Origin: Anaerotruncus rubiinfantis
Lineage (GTDB): Bacteria; Bacillota; Clostridia; Oscillospirales; Ruminococcaceae
Length of the DNA stretch: 64,000 nt
Reading direction: 5' to 3'
Assembly (NCBI RefSeq): GCF_900078395.1
Contig: NZ_FKLA01000009.1
Span: 2,302,084 to 2,366,083, forward strand
Every line of letters starts with the position of its first letter. The stretch's first letter is position 1. This document shows positions 27,023 through 36,209 of this stretch, piece after piece. The position numbers and the translations under genes were made by a program. The notes beneath the pieces are model-generated. The model saw only the letters and a list, made by a program, of their open reading frames with translations. It made no database searches and was not told the origin of the DNA.

Positions 27023-28783
27023 TTATCGGTTTTGTGCGAGCCGCTCGACCAGCGCGCGGTCCGGCTCCACAATTGCGGTCTGATATGGCTCATAAAGTAC
27101 CAATCCGGGCTTATTGGCGGGATGTTTGCGTACGTTGCGGATCTGGGTATAGTCGACCGGGACTTTGCCCGATTCACGCGCCTTGGAATGCCACGCTGCG
27201 ATAACCGCGGCCTGTTCAAGCGTACGGTTGGGCACTTCCCGGCCTTCAGTGATGATCACGACATGCGACCCGGGGATCTTCTGGGTGTGGAACCAGATGT
27301 CCCCATTGCGGCTGTCTTTGAGGGTCAGCCGGTCGTTTTGAAGATTGTTTCGGCCACAGAGGATCGTAAAGCCGTCATCCGAAATGAACTTAAGCGGCGG
27401 GAGACGTTCCTCCTTCATGCCACGCCGCACAGTGCTGCGTACATAACCTTCCCCCGCAAGCTCCGACCGGATCGCGGAAAGCTCACTCTCAAGCGACGCA
27501 CGGGCCAGTTCGTCAAAAACGGTGTCAAAATACGCAAGTTCCGCCTCACCCTGTGCAATGAGCGCACGCAGCTTCTTTTCAGCGGTATCCGCCTTGCGGT
27601 ACTGTGCATAGTACCGCTGGGCGTTCTGGGCGGGCGTGAGGCGCACGTCCAGCGGGATCTCAATCTCCGGGCAGCCTTCCTCATAGTAGTTCTGGACGCG
27701 GGCGGTATTCTGCCCTTTTTCCAACGCATAGAGGTTTGAATTGATAAGGTCGCCGTAGATTTTGAGCTTTTCGCGTTCGGTGGACGTTTTGAGTTCTTCC
27801 CGCTGGGTGGAAAGCTTGCGGGCGGTGCGGTCCGAAAGGTTTACCAGCAGCTTCAAAAGATCCGCGCCGCGCTGGTGCATCCGGTCAATCCGGTCACGTT
27901 CGCTGTAAAAGCTGTCAAGCAGCCCGCTGTAGGTGTCATAGGCGCGGCAAACCAGTGTGTGCCCATACTGGTTCAGATCGATATAGGAGAAGTCCTTCGG
28001 CTTGCCGGCGGCGTCCACCAGCATGACCGGATGCGCCTTGCCTTCCCGCAGGGTATCGGAAAGCTGTGAAAGGTAAAATTTCAGACGCATCTCCTGTTCC
28101 CCGGTGAGTTCGGAAACGACCGTATCGCCGCCACGGGTGACATTGTGCGCCACTTCACGGCAGACAAGCGGGCTCATCCCTTCCAGCACACCAAGCAGCG
28201 CTTTGGAAAGTGGCAGACCGGGCGCACATTTTATCCGCTCTGCAATTTCTGTTGGGGCGGCGGTAAAAATCGAAAGGCGATCGGGCGCGGGTACGAGCGT
28301 ATAGGACATCCCAGGCAGCACCGGCCGCACGCGGGACATCTCGTCGCTGATCCGCTTGATCGAATCGACCACCTTGTTATCCGGGCCGACCAGGATGATA
28401 TTGCTGTGCCGGCCCATGATTTCGACTGCGAGGGTCATAACCACCTTATCGCCAAATTCATTGACCGTTTCAAACCGCAGATGCAGGATACGGTCAAGAC
28501 CAATCTGCCGGATTTCCACCAGCTTTGCATTCGCAAGATGCTTGCGCATGAGCATACAGAACATTGGCGGAGATTTCGGATTGTCCTGCGGCAGGCTGGT
28601 GAAATGCAGCCGCGGGTTCGACGCTGACGCGGAGATCAGCAGCTTGTGATTGCCCGCCTGCGCGCGCATTGCGAGCACGATCGTCTCTTTGGCGGGCTGG
28701 TGCACCTTGTCCACCCGTCCGCCGACGATTACGTCCGCGATTTCGTTTTTCAGCTGGTTTAAAAAGATTCCATCGAGTGGCAT
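27023..28783 (-). CDS. rqcH: Ribosome quality-control protein RqcH (NFACT family)
   Basis: A 586-residue protein of the RqcH/FbpA/Rqc2 family. It binds stalled 50S subunits and adds Ala tails that mark the nascent chain for decay. The NFACT-N domain starts MPLDGIFLNQLKNEI; the middle is a long coiled coil with helix-hairpin-helix features (MHQRGADLLKLLVNLS); the C-terminal NFACT-R domain has FTILCGRNNLQND, DIWFHTQKIPGSHVVI, the family hallmark. The ATG at 28783 has AAAGGAG ten bases upstream; the frame runs further up without a start site. Often called fibronectin-binding protein in older annotation, which I think is misleading. Confidence 0.95.
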   Translation of the reverse strand: MPLDGIFLNQLKNEIADVIVGGRVDKVHQPAKETIVLAMRAQAGNHKLLISASASNPRLHFTSLPQDNPKSPPMFCMLMRKHLANAKLVEIRQIGLDRILHLRFETVNEFGDKVVMTLAVEIMGRHSNIILVGPDNKVVDSIKRISDEMSRVRPVLPGMSYTLVPAPDRLSIFTAAPTEIAERIKCAPGLPLSKALLGVLEGMSPLVCREVAHNVTRGGDTVVSELTGEQEMRLKFYLSQLSDTLREGKAHPVMLVDAAGKPKDFSYIDLNQYGHTLVCRAYDTYSGLLDSFYSERDRIDRMHQRGADLLKLLVNLSDRTARKLSTQREELKTSTEREKLKIYGDLINSNLYALEKGQNTARVQNYYEEGCPEIEIPLDVRLTPAQNAQRYYAQYRKADTAEKKLRALIAQGEAELAYFDTVFDELARASLESELSAIRSELAGEGYVRSTVRRGMKEERLPPLKFISDDGFTILCGRNNLQNDRLTLKDSRNGDIWFHTQKIPGSHVVIITEGREVPNRTLEQAAVIAAWHSKARESGKVPVDYTQIRNVRKHPANKPGLVLYEPYQTAIVEPDRALVERLAQNR

Positions 28784-28819
28784 GGTGAAAGCTCCTTTTG
28801 GAAAATTGAGAAAGCAAGG

Positions 28820-28850
28820 CCGGGGGGATTTCTCCTGCAAATCCCCCCGG
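28820..28850 (-). terminator. Hairpin after the aminotransferase gene
   Basis: Arms GGGGGGATTT and AAATCCCCCC with a seven-base loop, followed on the minus strand by GGCCTTGCTTTC. Strong stem, weak T-tract. Confidence 0.6.
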
Positions 28851-28890
28851 GCCCCAAATGCGCTTGAAGCACTGCCGCTTCCTATGCGGC

Positions 28891-30078
28891 TTAGACGTAA
28901 AGGCCTTCGTGGAAGCGGCCCATAAAATGCTCGATACGTTTGAGCGCCTCGAGCAGATGGTTGATCGAATAGGAATATGAAACGCGGATGAACCCTTCGC
29001 CGCAGGAGCCGAACGCATCGCCCGGCACCACCGCGAGCCGCTCTTCTTCCAGCAGCTGCATACAGAAATCACCGGAGGAAAGCCCTGTCGACCGGATACT
29101 AGGGAACACGTAGAAAGCGCCTTCAGGTTCAAAACAGGAAAGCCCAAGACGGTTGAAACCATCCACGACCAGGCGGCGGCGCATATCGTACTGCTCGCGC
29201 ATATTCTCGATGTCCTCGTCGCAGTTTCTGAGCGCTTCGATCGCCGCATACTGGCTGGTGGTCGGCGCGCACATGACCGCATACTGATGGATCTTGAGCA
29301 TCTGGGAAATAACCGGCTTTGGCCCCGCAACATAGCCGAGCCGCCAACCGGTCATCGCATAGGACTTTGAGAAGCCGTTTACGACGATGGTGCGTTCCTT
29401 CATACCGTCGATGGACGCGAACGAAATATGCCGTTTGGGGCCATAGGTAAGTTCAGCATAGATTTCGTCCGAAAGCACCATGATATCGGTTTGGCGCAAC
29501 ACCCCGGCGATCTCCTCCAGATGTTCGCGCCGCATGACGCCGCCCGTGGGGTTGTTTGGGTACGGCAGGATCAGCAGCTTGGTTTTTGGGGTGATCGCGG
29601 CCCGCAGCTGCTCTGCGGTCAGGCGGAAATGATCTTTGGCATGGGTCTGGATGGGTACCGGTACGCCGCAGGTCAGCTCGGTGATCGGGGTGTAGCAGAC
29701 AAATGACGGCTCGACCACAAGCACCTCGTCGCCCGGATTCACAAGCGCGCGGATACAAAGGTCGATCCCTTCCGACCCGCCCACTGTGACGATCACCTCG
29801 TCCTTTGGGCAGTAATCAAGCGCGAAACGGCGGTTCAGGTAGCGGGCGATCTCCTCCTTGAGCGCTGCCATACCGGCGTTTGCCGTATAGAAGGTGTGGC
29901 CCCGCTCCAAACTTTCGATGCCCGCGTGTCGGATGCTCCAGGGCGTTTTGAAGTCCGGCTCTCCCACGCCCAGCGAAATGACGTCCTTCATCTCGGCGGC
30001 GATGTCAAAGAATTTACGGATGCCGGAAGGCTTTAATTCCACGGCGCGCCGGGACAATACTTTATTGTAATCGATCAA
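28891..30078 (-). CDS. Class I/II PLP-dependent aminotransferase
   Basis: A 395-residue fold-type I aminotransferase related to aspartate/aromatic aminotransferases. The cofactor Lys lies in VNGFSKSYAMTGWRLGY, with YPNNPTGG and SLGVGEPDF as further family marks and the Arg of EGFIRVSYS near the C-terminus, which binds substrate carboxylate. The start is TTG at 30078, overlapping the Lrp stop by four bases (TTGA), so translation is coupled. The pairing with an Lrp-type regulator suggests amino-acid-responsive control. The exact substrate is not decided by sequence alone. Confidence 0.92.
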   Translation of the reverse strand: MIDYNKVLSRRAVELKPSGIRKFFDIAAEMKDVISLGVGEPDFKTPWSIRHAGIESLERGHTFYTANAGMAALKEEIARYLNRRFALDYCPKDEVIVTVGGSEGIDLCIRALVNPGDEVLVVEPSFVCYTPITELTCGVPVPIQTHAKDHFRLTAEQLRAAITPKTKLLILPYPNNPTGGVMRREHLEEIAGVLRQTDIMVLSDEIYAELTYGPKRHISFASIDGMKERTIVVNGFSKSYAMTGWRLGYVAGPKPVISQMLKIHQYAVMCAPTTSQYAAIEALRNCDEDIENMREQYDMRRRLVVDGFNRLGLSCFEPEGAFYVFPSIRSTGLSSGDFCMQLLEEERLAVVPGDAFGSCGEGFIRVSYSYSINHLLEALKRIEHFMGRFHEGLYV

Positions 30079-30572
30079 TGGGAGGATCCCTCCCTCTCAT
30101 CTGCAAAATCATCCACCATCATCACGTTGCGGTGTTTATATTTGCGCAGTACAAAATGCGTGGTAGTCGACTGGACAGATTCCATGGGGGCAAGCCGGTG
30201 GGCAACAAACATTGCCACATCCTTGAAAGTTTTCCCACTGATGGTAAGCGCGAGGTCGTAACCGCCGCTCATCAGATAGCAGGTCTCCACCTCCCGAAAC
30301 TGGGAAACCGTATAGGCAATCTCTTCAAATCCCATGTTGCTTTTGGGGATGACTTTGATCTCAATGCGCGCGGAAACCAGGTTGCGGTCGGTCTTATCCC
30401 AGTCGATAACCGCCTGATATCCCTTGATGATCCCCTTCTGTTCACAGTCCGCGATCGCCGCTGCAACGTCTTGCTCCGTGGCGCCGAGCATAACGGCCAG
30501 CTGCGCGTTTGTCAGCTTTGCATTTTCGCCCAGGAGACCCAACAGTTTCAGGATATCCATCTCTTTCATCAT
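30075..30572 (-). CDS. Lrp/AsnC-family transcriptional regulator
   Basis: A 165-residue regulator. Residues 5-60 form the winged helix-turn-helix (NAQLAVMLGATEQDVAAAI); residues 70-150 form the RAM/ACT-like ligand-binding domain (SARIEIKV, CYLMSGGYDLALTI). Such proteins form octamers and respond to amino acids. AAGGAG precedes the first of two ATG codons. It is translationally coupled to the aminotransferase and lies 17 bases downstream of the PHP phosphatase gene, so it may control its own operon. Confidence 0.93.
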   Translation of the reverse strand: MMKEMDILKLLGLLGENAKLTNAQLAVMLGATEQDVAAAIADCEQKGIIKGYQAVIDWDKTDRNLVSARIEIKVIPKSNMGFEEIAYTVSQFREVETCYLMSGGYDLALTISGKTFKDVAMFVAHRLAPMESVQSTTTHFVLRKYKHRNVMMVDDFADEREGSSH

Positions 30573-30589
30573 TCATAACTCCTTTTCTT

Positions 30590-31405
30590 TCAAATGATCT
30601 TCAGCTGCAGCGGCTGCCGCTGTTTATAAAATGTAAAACAGGAAAATCCCGCGTCAAGCAGCATTTCCATGGCGGTTTCAATTCCTCGGCCGACATTTTC
30701 AGCCGTATGCGCGTCCGAGCCAAGGGTGACATATTCCCCGCCAAGCTCCCGAAAACGCTTTATATACCGGCAAGGCGGCATCGTTTCGGCAATCTCCTGA
30801 AAAAGCCCGGAGGTGTTCATCTCAATCGCTTTGCCATTTTGCGCGGCAATCCGCAGGGTTTCCTCAATCAGATCGTCCCAACGGCGCAGATCGAGCGCGA
30901 TCTGATGTTTCCCACAGATATAACGCAGCGGATATGTAAGGTGTCCGAGCGTATCAAATTTATTCTCTTTTGCGATGGCCGCCAGCGAGGTGAAATAATA
31001 GGTCATATATTCTTCGACTTCCCGCTGGCTCCACTCTTTGAAATCAATATAGTAGATATCGGTGCCGTCCGCAAGGTTATGATGGGAAATCATCACCATA
31101 TCGAATACAAAATTCTGAAGAACCGCGTCGGTGAGCGCCGGATCGAAAAGGGTGTCCGACAGCTCGATGCCGCTGGAAACCGCAAGCCTGCCGCTAAAAA
31201 TCCGTTTGCACTTGCGCACGTCGAACAGCGACTGGGTGATGCGGGTTTCAAACTGTCCCTTTTCATATTCCGCCAATTCACAGTGGTCGGTGATGCAAAG
31301 TCCCGAAAGGCCGGCTTCCACTGCCTTTTCACAGAGAAAGGTCACTGAATGCTCCCCATCGAAGGAATTATTGGAATGGACGTGGCTGTCAAACAGGTTG
31401 AACAT
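30590..31405 (-). CDS. PHP-domain histidinol-phosphatase-type protein
   Basis: A 271-residue metallo-phosphoesterase of the PHP/HisK type. Metal ligands appear as FDSHVHSN near the start, ITDHCE, SSGIE, MISHHN, and LGSDAH toward the end. It may dephosphorylate histidinol phosphate, but many PHP paralogues are of unknown specificity and no his genes are near. The ATG at 31405 has AAGGAGG upstream; the longer frame from 31486 lacks a ribosome site. It heads a three-gene operon with the Lrp regulator and the aminotransferase. Confidence 0.88.
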   Translation of the reverse strand: MFNLFDSHVHSNNSFDGEHSVTFLCEKAVEAGLSGLCITDHCELAEYEKGQFETRITQSLFDVRKCKRIFSGRLAVSSGIELSDTLFDPALTDAVLQNFVFDMVMISHHNLADGTDIYYIDFKEWSQREVEEYMTYYFTSLAAIAKENKFDTLGHLTYPLRYICGKHQIALDLRRWDDLIEETLRIAAQNGKAIEMNTSGLFQEIAETMPPCRYIKRFRELGGEYVTLGSDAHTAENVGRGIETAMEMLLDAGFSCFTFYKQRQPLQLKII

Positions 31406-31588
31406 AAAAGCGCCTCCTTGTGCGCCGCTTTCCCCATCTATGCGGGGGATAAAAACCATATTATAAGAAAGTATAGCACAAACCATGCCAATTAGTATAG
31501 TATTTTCGTAAATATTATGCTATACTCATATTATTCATCGGCAAAACCCAACCTGAAAACGGTATTTATTTTTGGGAGGTAACACAAA

Positions 31589-31858
31589 ATGCGTGCTGTT
31601 TTGACTGTCATCGGCAAGGACCATGTTGGAATTCTTGCCAAGGTTGCAAACAAATGCGCCGAATGCAACGCCAATATCATCGAAGTCACCCAGACGGTCC
31701 TGCAGGAGCTGTTCTGCATGATCATGATGGTCGATATTTCAGATGTCAACTGCGAACTGTCCGAGCTGGTTTATCAGATGAATTCGCTTGGGGACCAAAG
31801 CGGGCTTTCGATCCACGTCATGCATGAGGACATCTTCAACTCAATGCACCGGATATAA
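31589..31858 (+). CDS. ACT-domain protein (UPF0237)
   Basis: An 89-residue stand-alone ACT domain (RAVLTVIGKDHVGILAKVA, then EVTQTVLQELFCMIMMVD). Family members are regulatory amino-acid-binding proteins related to GcvR. GGGAGGT is nine bases before the ATG. It lies upstream of a DUF711 gene on the same strand, a pairing that is very common in Bacillota, so the two probably act together. An AT-rich leader with GTATAG/CTATAC inverted repeats at about 31495-31525 may hold the promoter. Confidence 0.93.
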   Translation: MRAVLTVIGKDHVGILAKVANKCAECNANIIEVTQTVLQELFCMIMMVDISDVNCELSELVYQMNSLGDQSGLSIHVMHEDIFNSMHRI

Positions 31859-32175
31859 GCGCTGCCCGGCACGATGCGCCGGAGTGTCCGCTTCGCGGCC
31901 GACGCGCTTTCAAAGGGGGCCTTCGACGCGCTGCCCGGCACGGTGTGCCGGAGCGTCCGCTTCGCGGCCGACGCGCTTTCAAAGGGGGCCGCACGCCCCC
32001 TTTGGATCCCCCGCGGGGTGCCGTCTATGACGGCCCGCTGCCTTCGCAGCGGATCTGAAAAAGGTGTGCCTTCGGCACGATTGAAGGCCCCGTTTTGGAA
32101 GGACAGGGTCCTTCCCCGCGATGCGTGAACGCTTCGCGCGACTTGTCATACTGAATATAAGGAGTACATAACGTT
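31859..32175. repeat. GC-rich intergenic tandem repeat between ACT and DUF711 genes
   Basis: A 69-base unit beginning GCTGCCCGGCACG starts at 31861 and again at 31930, the second copy fading after 31990. The rest (to about 32140) is GC-rich with several short palindromes. No gene fits. It lies inside an otherwise conserved gene pair, so it may be a small repetitive element inserted into the operon spacer. Confidence 0.7.
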
Positions 32176-33534
32176 ATGCTCAATACAAGCGACGTCCTTG
32201 AAACGATCCGCATGATACAGGACCAAAACCTTGATATCCGCACCATCACGATGGGCATTTCCCTGCTCGACTGCGCCGACAGCAACATCGACGACGCCTG
32301 TGAGAAGATCTATCAAAAGGTCACCCGCTGCGCGAAGGATCTTGTCAAAACCGGCGAGGCGCTTGAAATGGAATACGGCATTCCCATTATTAACAAGCGC
32401 ATCTCGGTCACGCCGATTGCGATGCTGCTTGCTGCTTCTGGCGGCGATCCTGTAAAGTACGCGCACGCGCTTGAACGCGCGGCCTGCGAGGTTGGGGTCA
32501 ATTTTATTGGCGGCTTTTCCGCGCTCGTCCACAAAGGCTTCGCCGCCGGGGACGAGGCGCTTATCAGCTCCATCCCCGACGCGCTCGCCGCGACCGAGCA
32601 CGTCTGCTCGTCGGTCAATGTCGGTTCGACCAAGTCCGGCATCAACCTAGACGCCATCCGCATGATGGGCCAAGTGATCCGCCGCTGTGCGGAAATCACC
32701 GCCAACCGGCAGTGCGTCGCAGCCTCCAAGCTGGTCGTTTTCTGCAACGCGCCGGAGGACAATCCCTTCATGGCAGGTGCATTTCACGGCGCTGGCGAAC
32801 CCGACTGCGTCATCAATGTGGGGGTTTCCGGCCCGGGCGTCGTGCGCGCGGCGCTGGCCGCCGCGCCGGAGGATCTCGATATCACCGGTGTGGCGGAGCT
32901 CATTAAGAAAACCGCTTTCAAAATCACCCGCATGGGCCAGCTGATCGGTTCAGAAGCCTCCAAGCGGCTCGGCGTACCCTTTGGGATTGTTGATCTTTCT
33001 CTTGCGCCCACCCCAGCGGTAGGTGATTCGGTGGCACACATTCTTGAGGAGATCGGACTGGAACAATGCGGCGCCTGCGGTACCACCGCCTGCCTTGCCA
33101 TGCTCAACGACGCGGTCAAAAAGGGCGGGGTCATGGCCTCCTCTTCGGTTGGTGGGCTTTCCGGCGCGTTCATCCCGGTATCTGAGGATGCGGGGATGAT
33201 TGACGCTGCCCATTCCGGCGCGCTCTGCATCGAAAAACTCGAAGCGATGACCGCCGTCTGTTCGGTTGGCCTCGACATGATCGCAATCCCGGGCGACACG
33301 CCCGCCGAGGTGATTTCTGCCATCATCGCGGACGAAGCTGCCATCGGCATGGTGAATTCCAAGACGACCGCGGTGCGCGTCATCCCGGCCGTGGGGCTGG
33401 CAGACGGAGAAGAGCTTGAATTCGGCGGGCTGTTCGGCACCGCCCCGATTATGAAGGTCAACACCTTCTCCCCCGCGCGGTTCATCAACCGCGGCGGCCA
33501 TATTCCCGCTCCGATCCAGGCGCTGAAAAACTAA
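32176..33534 (+). CDS. DUF711/PFL-family protein (UPF0210)
   Basis: A 452-residue member of the UPF0210 (DUF711) family, structurally related to pyruvate formate-lyase but without a proven reaction. Typical stretches include [40 protein letters not shown] and [20 protein letters not shown] lies ten or more bases before the ATG. It follows the ACT-domain gene, separated by a 316-base GC-rich spacer, and ends in a strong terminator. The partner ACT protein may sense an amino acid for it. Confidence 0.94.
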   Translation: MLNTSDVLETIRMIQDQNLDIRTITMGISLLDCADSNIDDACEKIYQKVTRCAKDLVKTGEALEMEYGIPIINKRISVTPIAMLLAASGGDPVKYAHALERAACEVGVNFIGGFSALVHKGFAAGDEALISSIPDALAATEHVCSSVNVGSTKSGINLDAIRMMGQVIRRCAEITANRQCVAASKLVVFCNAPEDNPFMAGAFHGAGEPDCVINVGVSGPGVVRAALAAAPEDLDITGVAELIKKTAFKITRMGQLIGSEASKRLGVPFGIVDLSLAPTPAVGDSVAHILEEIGLEQCGACGTTACLAMLNDAVKKGGVMASSSVGGLSGAFIPVSEDAGMIDAAHSGALCIEKLEAMTAVCSVGLDMIAIPGDTPAEVISAIIADEAAIGMVNSKTTAVRVIPAVGLADGEELEFGGLFGTAPIMKVNTFSPARFINRGGHIPAPIQALKN

Positions 33535-33543
33535 ACGGCTCGC

Positions 33544-33578
33544 AAAAGGCCGCCGGGCTGATACCCGGCGGCCTTTTT
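33544..33578 (+). terminator. Terminator of the ACT/DUF711 operon
   Basis: Arms GGCCGCCGGG and CCCGGCGGCC with a CTGATA loop, then TTTTTGC. Confidence 0.92.
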
Positions 33579-33590
33579 GCATCAAATCGA

Positions 33591-33630
33591 GGAAACCGCC
33601 CGCAGGAAAATTTCCTGCGGGCGGTTTTCC
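33591..33630 (-). terminator. Terminator of the acidic secreted protein gene
   Basis: Arms AAACCGCCCGCAGGAAA and TTTCCTGCGGGCGGTTT form a near-perfect palindrome flanked by T-rich DNA on both sides. It lies between convergent genes and may serve both. Confidence 0.85.
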
Positions 33631-33665
33631 TGTACGCTCATTTCAAGTTTATGGGATATGGGGTC

Positions 33666-34886
33666 TTATTTTGAAACTTTTCGGAATGCCAGTGCGCTGG
33701 CCGCCGCGAGAGACACAACCGCGCCGAAGACCGCGACATTCACCATGTCGCTGGAACCGGTCTGCGGGATCACTTTGTCAGTATCAGTGACATCAGAAGT
33801 ATCGTCCGAAGCGATATCATCATTGGAGACATCCGCTTCCTCGTCATCGTTATAGGAATCGATATCGAGTTCGGTATCGGAAATGACGTAGGTTCCAAGG
33901 GTACGGGTTTTCATCGACCAGCCTGCGATCTCCTGGTCGTCCTCGGAATAGGTGAACTTGTCGGTGACATCGACCAGATAGCCGTCCGCGTCGCGCTCAT
34001 AGATAAAACAGGTTTCCGGATCTGGGACATAGTCGTCATCCTCATCCCATGGGATGCCGAGGGTCAGGGTCGCGCGGGAAGTGGACGGGACGGTCGGGTT
34101 GCCGACAAAATCATAGAAATAGAGCTCCGCGTCAACCGGGTCGCCGTATTCGGCATAGAGATCGCGGTCAACCGAGGTGGACAGCCGGGCATAGAAATCG
34201 GAAGCATCGTCATCCGCTTCAAATTCGAGCGCCGCGCGGTCGTCGCCCCAGATGAGGGTGTTGTTTTCATTTTCGTCAGGGCTGAAATAGACACGGTCGC
34301 CGGTATCCGGATTGTCGTCGTTTTCAGCTTTTTCGTTATTGATCCAGAAGGAGTATGGGATCACCAGCATGTCGTCCTTCTCGTAATTTGCATCCGATGA
34401 ATAATCATATTTACTGTCGTCGCTGCCGGAATCACGTTTTGCCTTGAAGGTGATTTCACCATCTGTGTGGATTTCCGAGGTTGTGGTGGTGTCTGCCAGG
34501 ACGATCTCGAGAACCAGATCCGCCCGATCCTGGCCCGCAACCTTCTTGTCGGTCAGCAGCTTGATGGAGCTGATCATCTTGCCATTGGTGTCCTTGTCAT
34601 AGTCGAATTTGAACAGGTCGCTGTCCTTAAGGTCTGAAGTATTGACCGCCGGGTCTGTACCAATTTTACCATCCTCGATGATGAAATAAAGGGTCTGGCC
34701 GGGGGTGACATCCTCGCCGTTGATTTCTCCGCCTGTAAGGGTGAAATCATCGACTGCTTCATCGTCATCGTCCCAAACGCCCTCGAAGACAGCCTCCCCA
34801 AAATCATTGCTTGACGCCGCGAACGCCGTCACCGACATCGTCGCGGCCATCGCCGCAGACAGCAGCAGGGATAGGATTTTTTTCAT
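33666..34886 (-). CDS. Acidic secreted protein with IPQTG-type cell-wall sorting tail
   Basis: A 406-residue exported protein. Residues 1-24 are a Sec signal (MKKILSLLLSAAMAATMSVT, cut after AFA). The mature part is extremely rich in Asp/Glu (runs such as DDDDEA, DEDDDY) and predicted beta-strands, possibly binding calcium. The C-terminus has IPQTGSS, a hydrophobic helix and a short basic tail RKVSK, the layout of a sortase substrate, with Ile in place of the usual Leu. No sortase gene lies nearby. A 300-base leader with few features precedes it. Function unknown; a surface structural or binding protein is likely. Confidence 0.82.
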   Translation of the reverse strand: MKKILSLLLSAAMAATMSVTAFAASSNDFGEAVFEGVWDDDDEAVDDFTLTGGEINGEDVTPGQTLYFIIEDGKIGTDPAVNTSDLKDSDLFKFDYDKDTNGKMISSIKLLTDKKVAGQDRADLVLEIVLADTTTTSEIHTDGEITFKAKRDSGSDDSKYDYSSDANYEKDDMLVIPYSFWINNEKAENDDNPDTGDRVYFSPDENENNTLIWGDDRAALEFEADDDASDFYARLSTSVDRDLYAEYGDPVDAELYFYDFVGNPTVPSTSRATLTLGIPWDEDDDYVPDPETCFIYERDADGYLVDVTDKFTYSEDDQEIAGWSMKTRTLGTYVISDTELDIDSYNDDEEADVSNDDIASDDTSDVTDTDKVIPQTGSSDMVNVAVFGAVVSLAAASALAFRKVSK

Positions 34887-35202
34887 GTGTTTGTTTCCTC
34901 CTTAAAAAATATCAGTTCGTTTCCCAGCTGGAAGATCCTGTCCAGCCGTTGTGACCAGAATATTCCTTTTGTGTGTTACCGCTTTGTAACCAGTGTGATC
35001 AAAAGCTGAATTTTTAATGAAGTTTTTATATTTAAAAATGCAAAAATAAAGGGCTGCCGAAGGCAGCCCTTTGCGCTGGAGAAATCATTAAAGCCGGCCC
35101 TTTTCAGGGGAAAGCCCGTCGATCGAACTTTCCCTATCAGATATCGCCTATCTGTATCGAAAGCCTGACGCCACTTCGTGAACTTTTATTGCTATGTAGT
35201 TT
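34887..35202. other. Intergenic region between acidic protein and ispE
   Basis: Holds the upstream region of the acidic protein gene and, at 35048-35072, a hairpin with arms AAAGGGCTGCC and GGCAGCCCTTT followed on the minus strand by TATTTTTG. This is the terminator of ispE. Nothing else is supported. Confidence 0.65.
35048..35072 (-). terminator. Terminator of ispE
   Basis: Arms AAAGGGCTGCC and GGCAGCCCTTT with a short loop, followed by a T-rich tract in the direction of ispE transcription, 130 bases past its stop. Confidence 0.82.
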
Positions 35203-36090
35203 CTATTCGCGCACATCCAGCACCACAGCGCCATGCGGCGCCGGCCGTGCCAGAAAAACCGCTTCAGACATATCATAGAGCTTGCGCATACAGTGCTTGG
35301 CAAGCGAACGGCTGTCAAAAATACCGAACACCGCCGATCCGCTCCCGCTCATCAGCGCGCCCAGCGAGCCGCAGGAGATCATCTTCCGTTTAATCGCTGG
35401 GATTTCCGGAAGATACGCAACTTCTTCGAGGACGTTATACATACTGGCGGAAAAGTCTTTGAGGTTGTCCATCCGAAGCTGTTTTAAGAGATATTCAATG
35501 TCCGGATGGTTCTCCCCGCCCCGTTCATCGTAACGCGCGTACGCTTCCTTTGTGGAGATGCCCGCCGGGGGCTTCGCAATCAGGATCTGGCATCTGGGCA
35601 GTTCCTCCACCTCCGCAAGCCGTTCCCCGATCCCAGTGGCCCGCTGAGTACCCCCCATCAGGCAGAATGGCACGTCCGCTCCCACTTCGGCGCCAAGCCT
35701 GCAAAGCCTGAACAGATCTTCGTTCACGTCAAAAAACACATTAAGCCCCATCAGCACGGCGGCCGCATCGGCGCTGCCGCCGGCAAGTCCCGCCTGAACC
35801 GGCAGCCGCTTCTGGATATCGATTGAAATGCCCGTATCCGGCTGGCCGAATTCCGCAAAGAACTTCTGTGCCGCAATGTGAGCGAAATTGGTTTCATCGC
35901 AGGGGATGCGCGGCCGGTCACAGGAGATAAAGATCCCCTTCTGATCCATGCGTGAAATGGTCACTGTATCGCACAGGTCGATCGTCTGCATAATCGTATC
36001 CACATTGTGATAGCCATCGGCACGTTTGCCGGTGATGTCAAACGACAGGTTGATTTTTCCCGGGGCTTCGACGATTACCGTCTTTTTCAT
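35203..36090 (-). CDS. ispE: 4-diphosphocytidyl-2-C-methyl-D-erythritol kinase
   Basis: A 295-residue GHMP kinase of the non-mevalonate isoprenoid pathway. It phosphorylates the 2-hydroxyl of CDP-methylerythritol. Motif 1 EAPGKINLSFD is at the N-terminus, the ATP loop PVQAGLAGGSADAAAVLMG near residue 100, and motif 3 LGALMSGSGSAVFGIF near the end. The ATG at 36090 is preferred; a GTG at 36099 also exists, with AAGG just before. Not in an operon with other isoprenoid genes here. Confidence 0.95.
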   Translation of the reverse strand: MKKTVIVEAPGKINLSFDITGKRADGYHNVDTIMQTIDLCDTVTISRMDQKGIFISCDRPRIPCDETNFAHIAAQKFFAEFGQPDTGISIDIQKRLPVQAGLAGGSADAAAVLMGLNVFFDVNEDLFRLCRLGAEVGADVPFCLMGGTQRATGIGERLAEVEELPRCQILIAKPPAGISTKEAYARYDERGGENHPDIEYLLKQLRMDNLKDFSASMYNVLEEVAYLPEIPAIKRKMISCGSLGALMSGSGSAVFGIFDSRSLAKHCMRKLYDMSEAVFLARPAPHGAVVLDVRE

Positions 36091-36209
36091 CAGGATCACC
36101 TTCCCCTTCTGTTTCCCTTTTCTGCATCTTTATTTTACCAGATTTCTCCCTCTTTTGCCAGTCCGTTTGCCTTCTTTTGCGCGGATTCTACAAAAGTTTC
36201 CCGGCTCTT

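Noticed and set aside
27023..28783. Fibronectin-binding adhesin
   Set aside because: Old name for NFACT proteins; domain content shows RqcH.
32313..33585. Antisense open frames over DUF711
   Set aside because: Conserved family on the plus strand explains the coding pattern.
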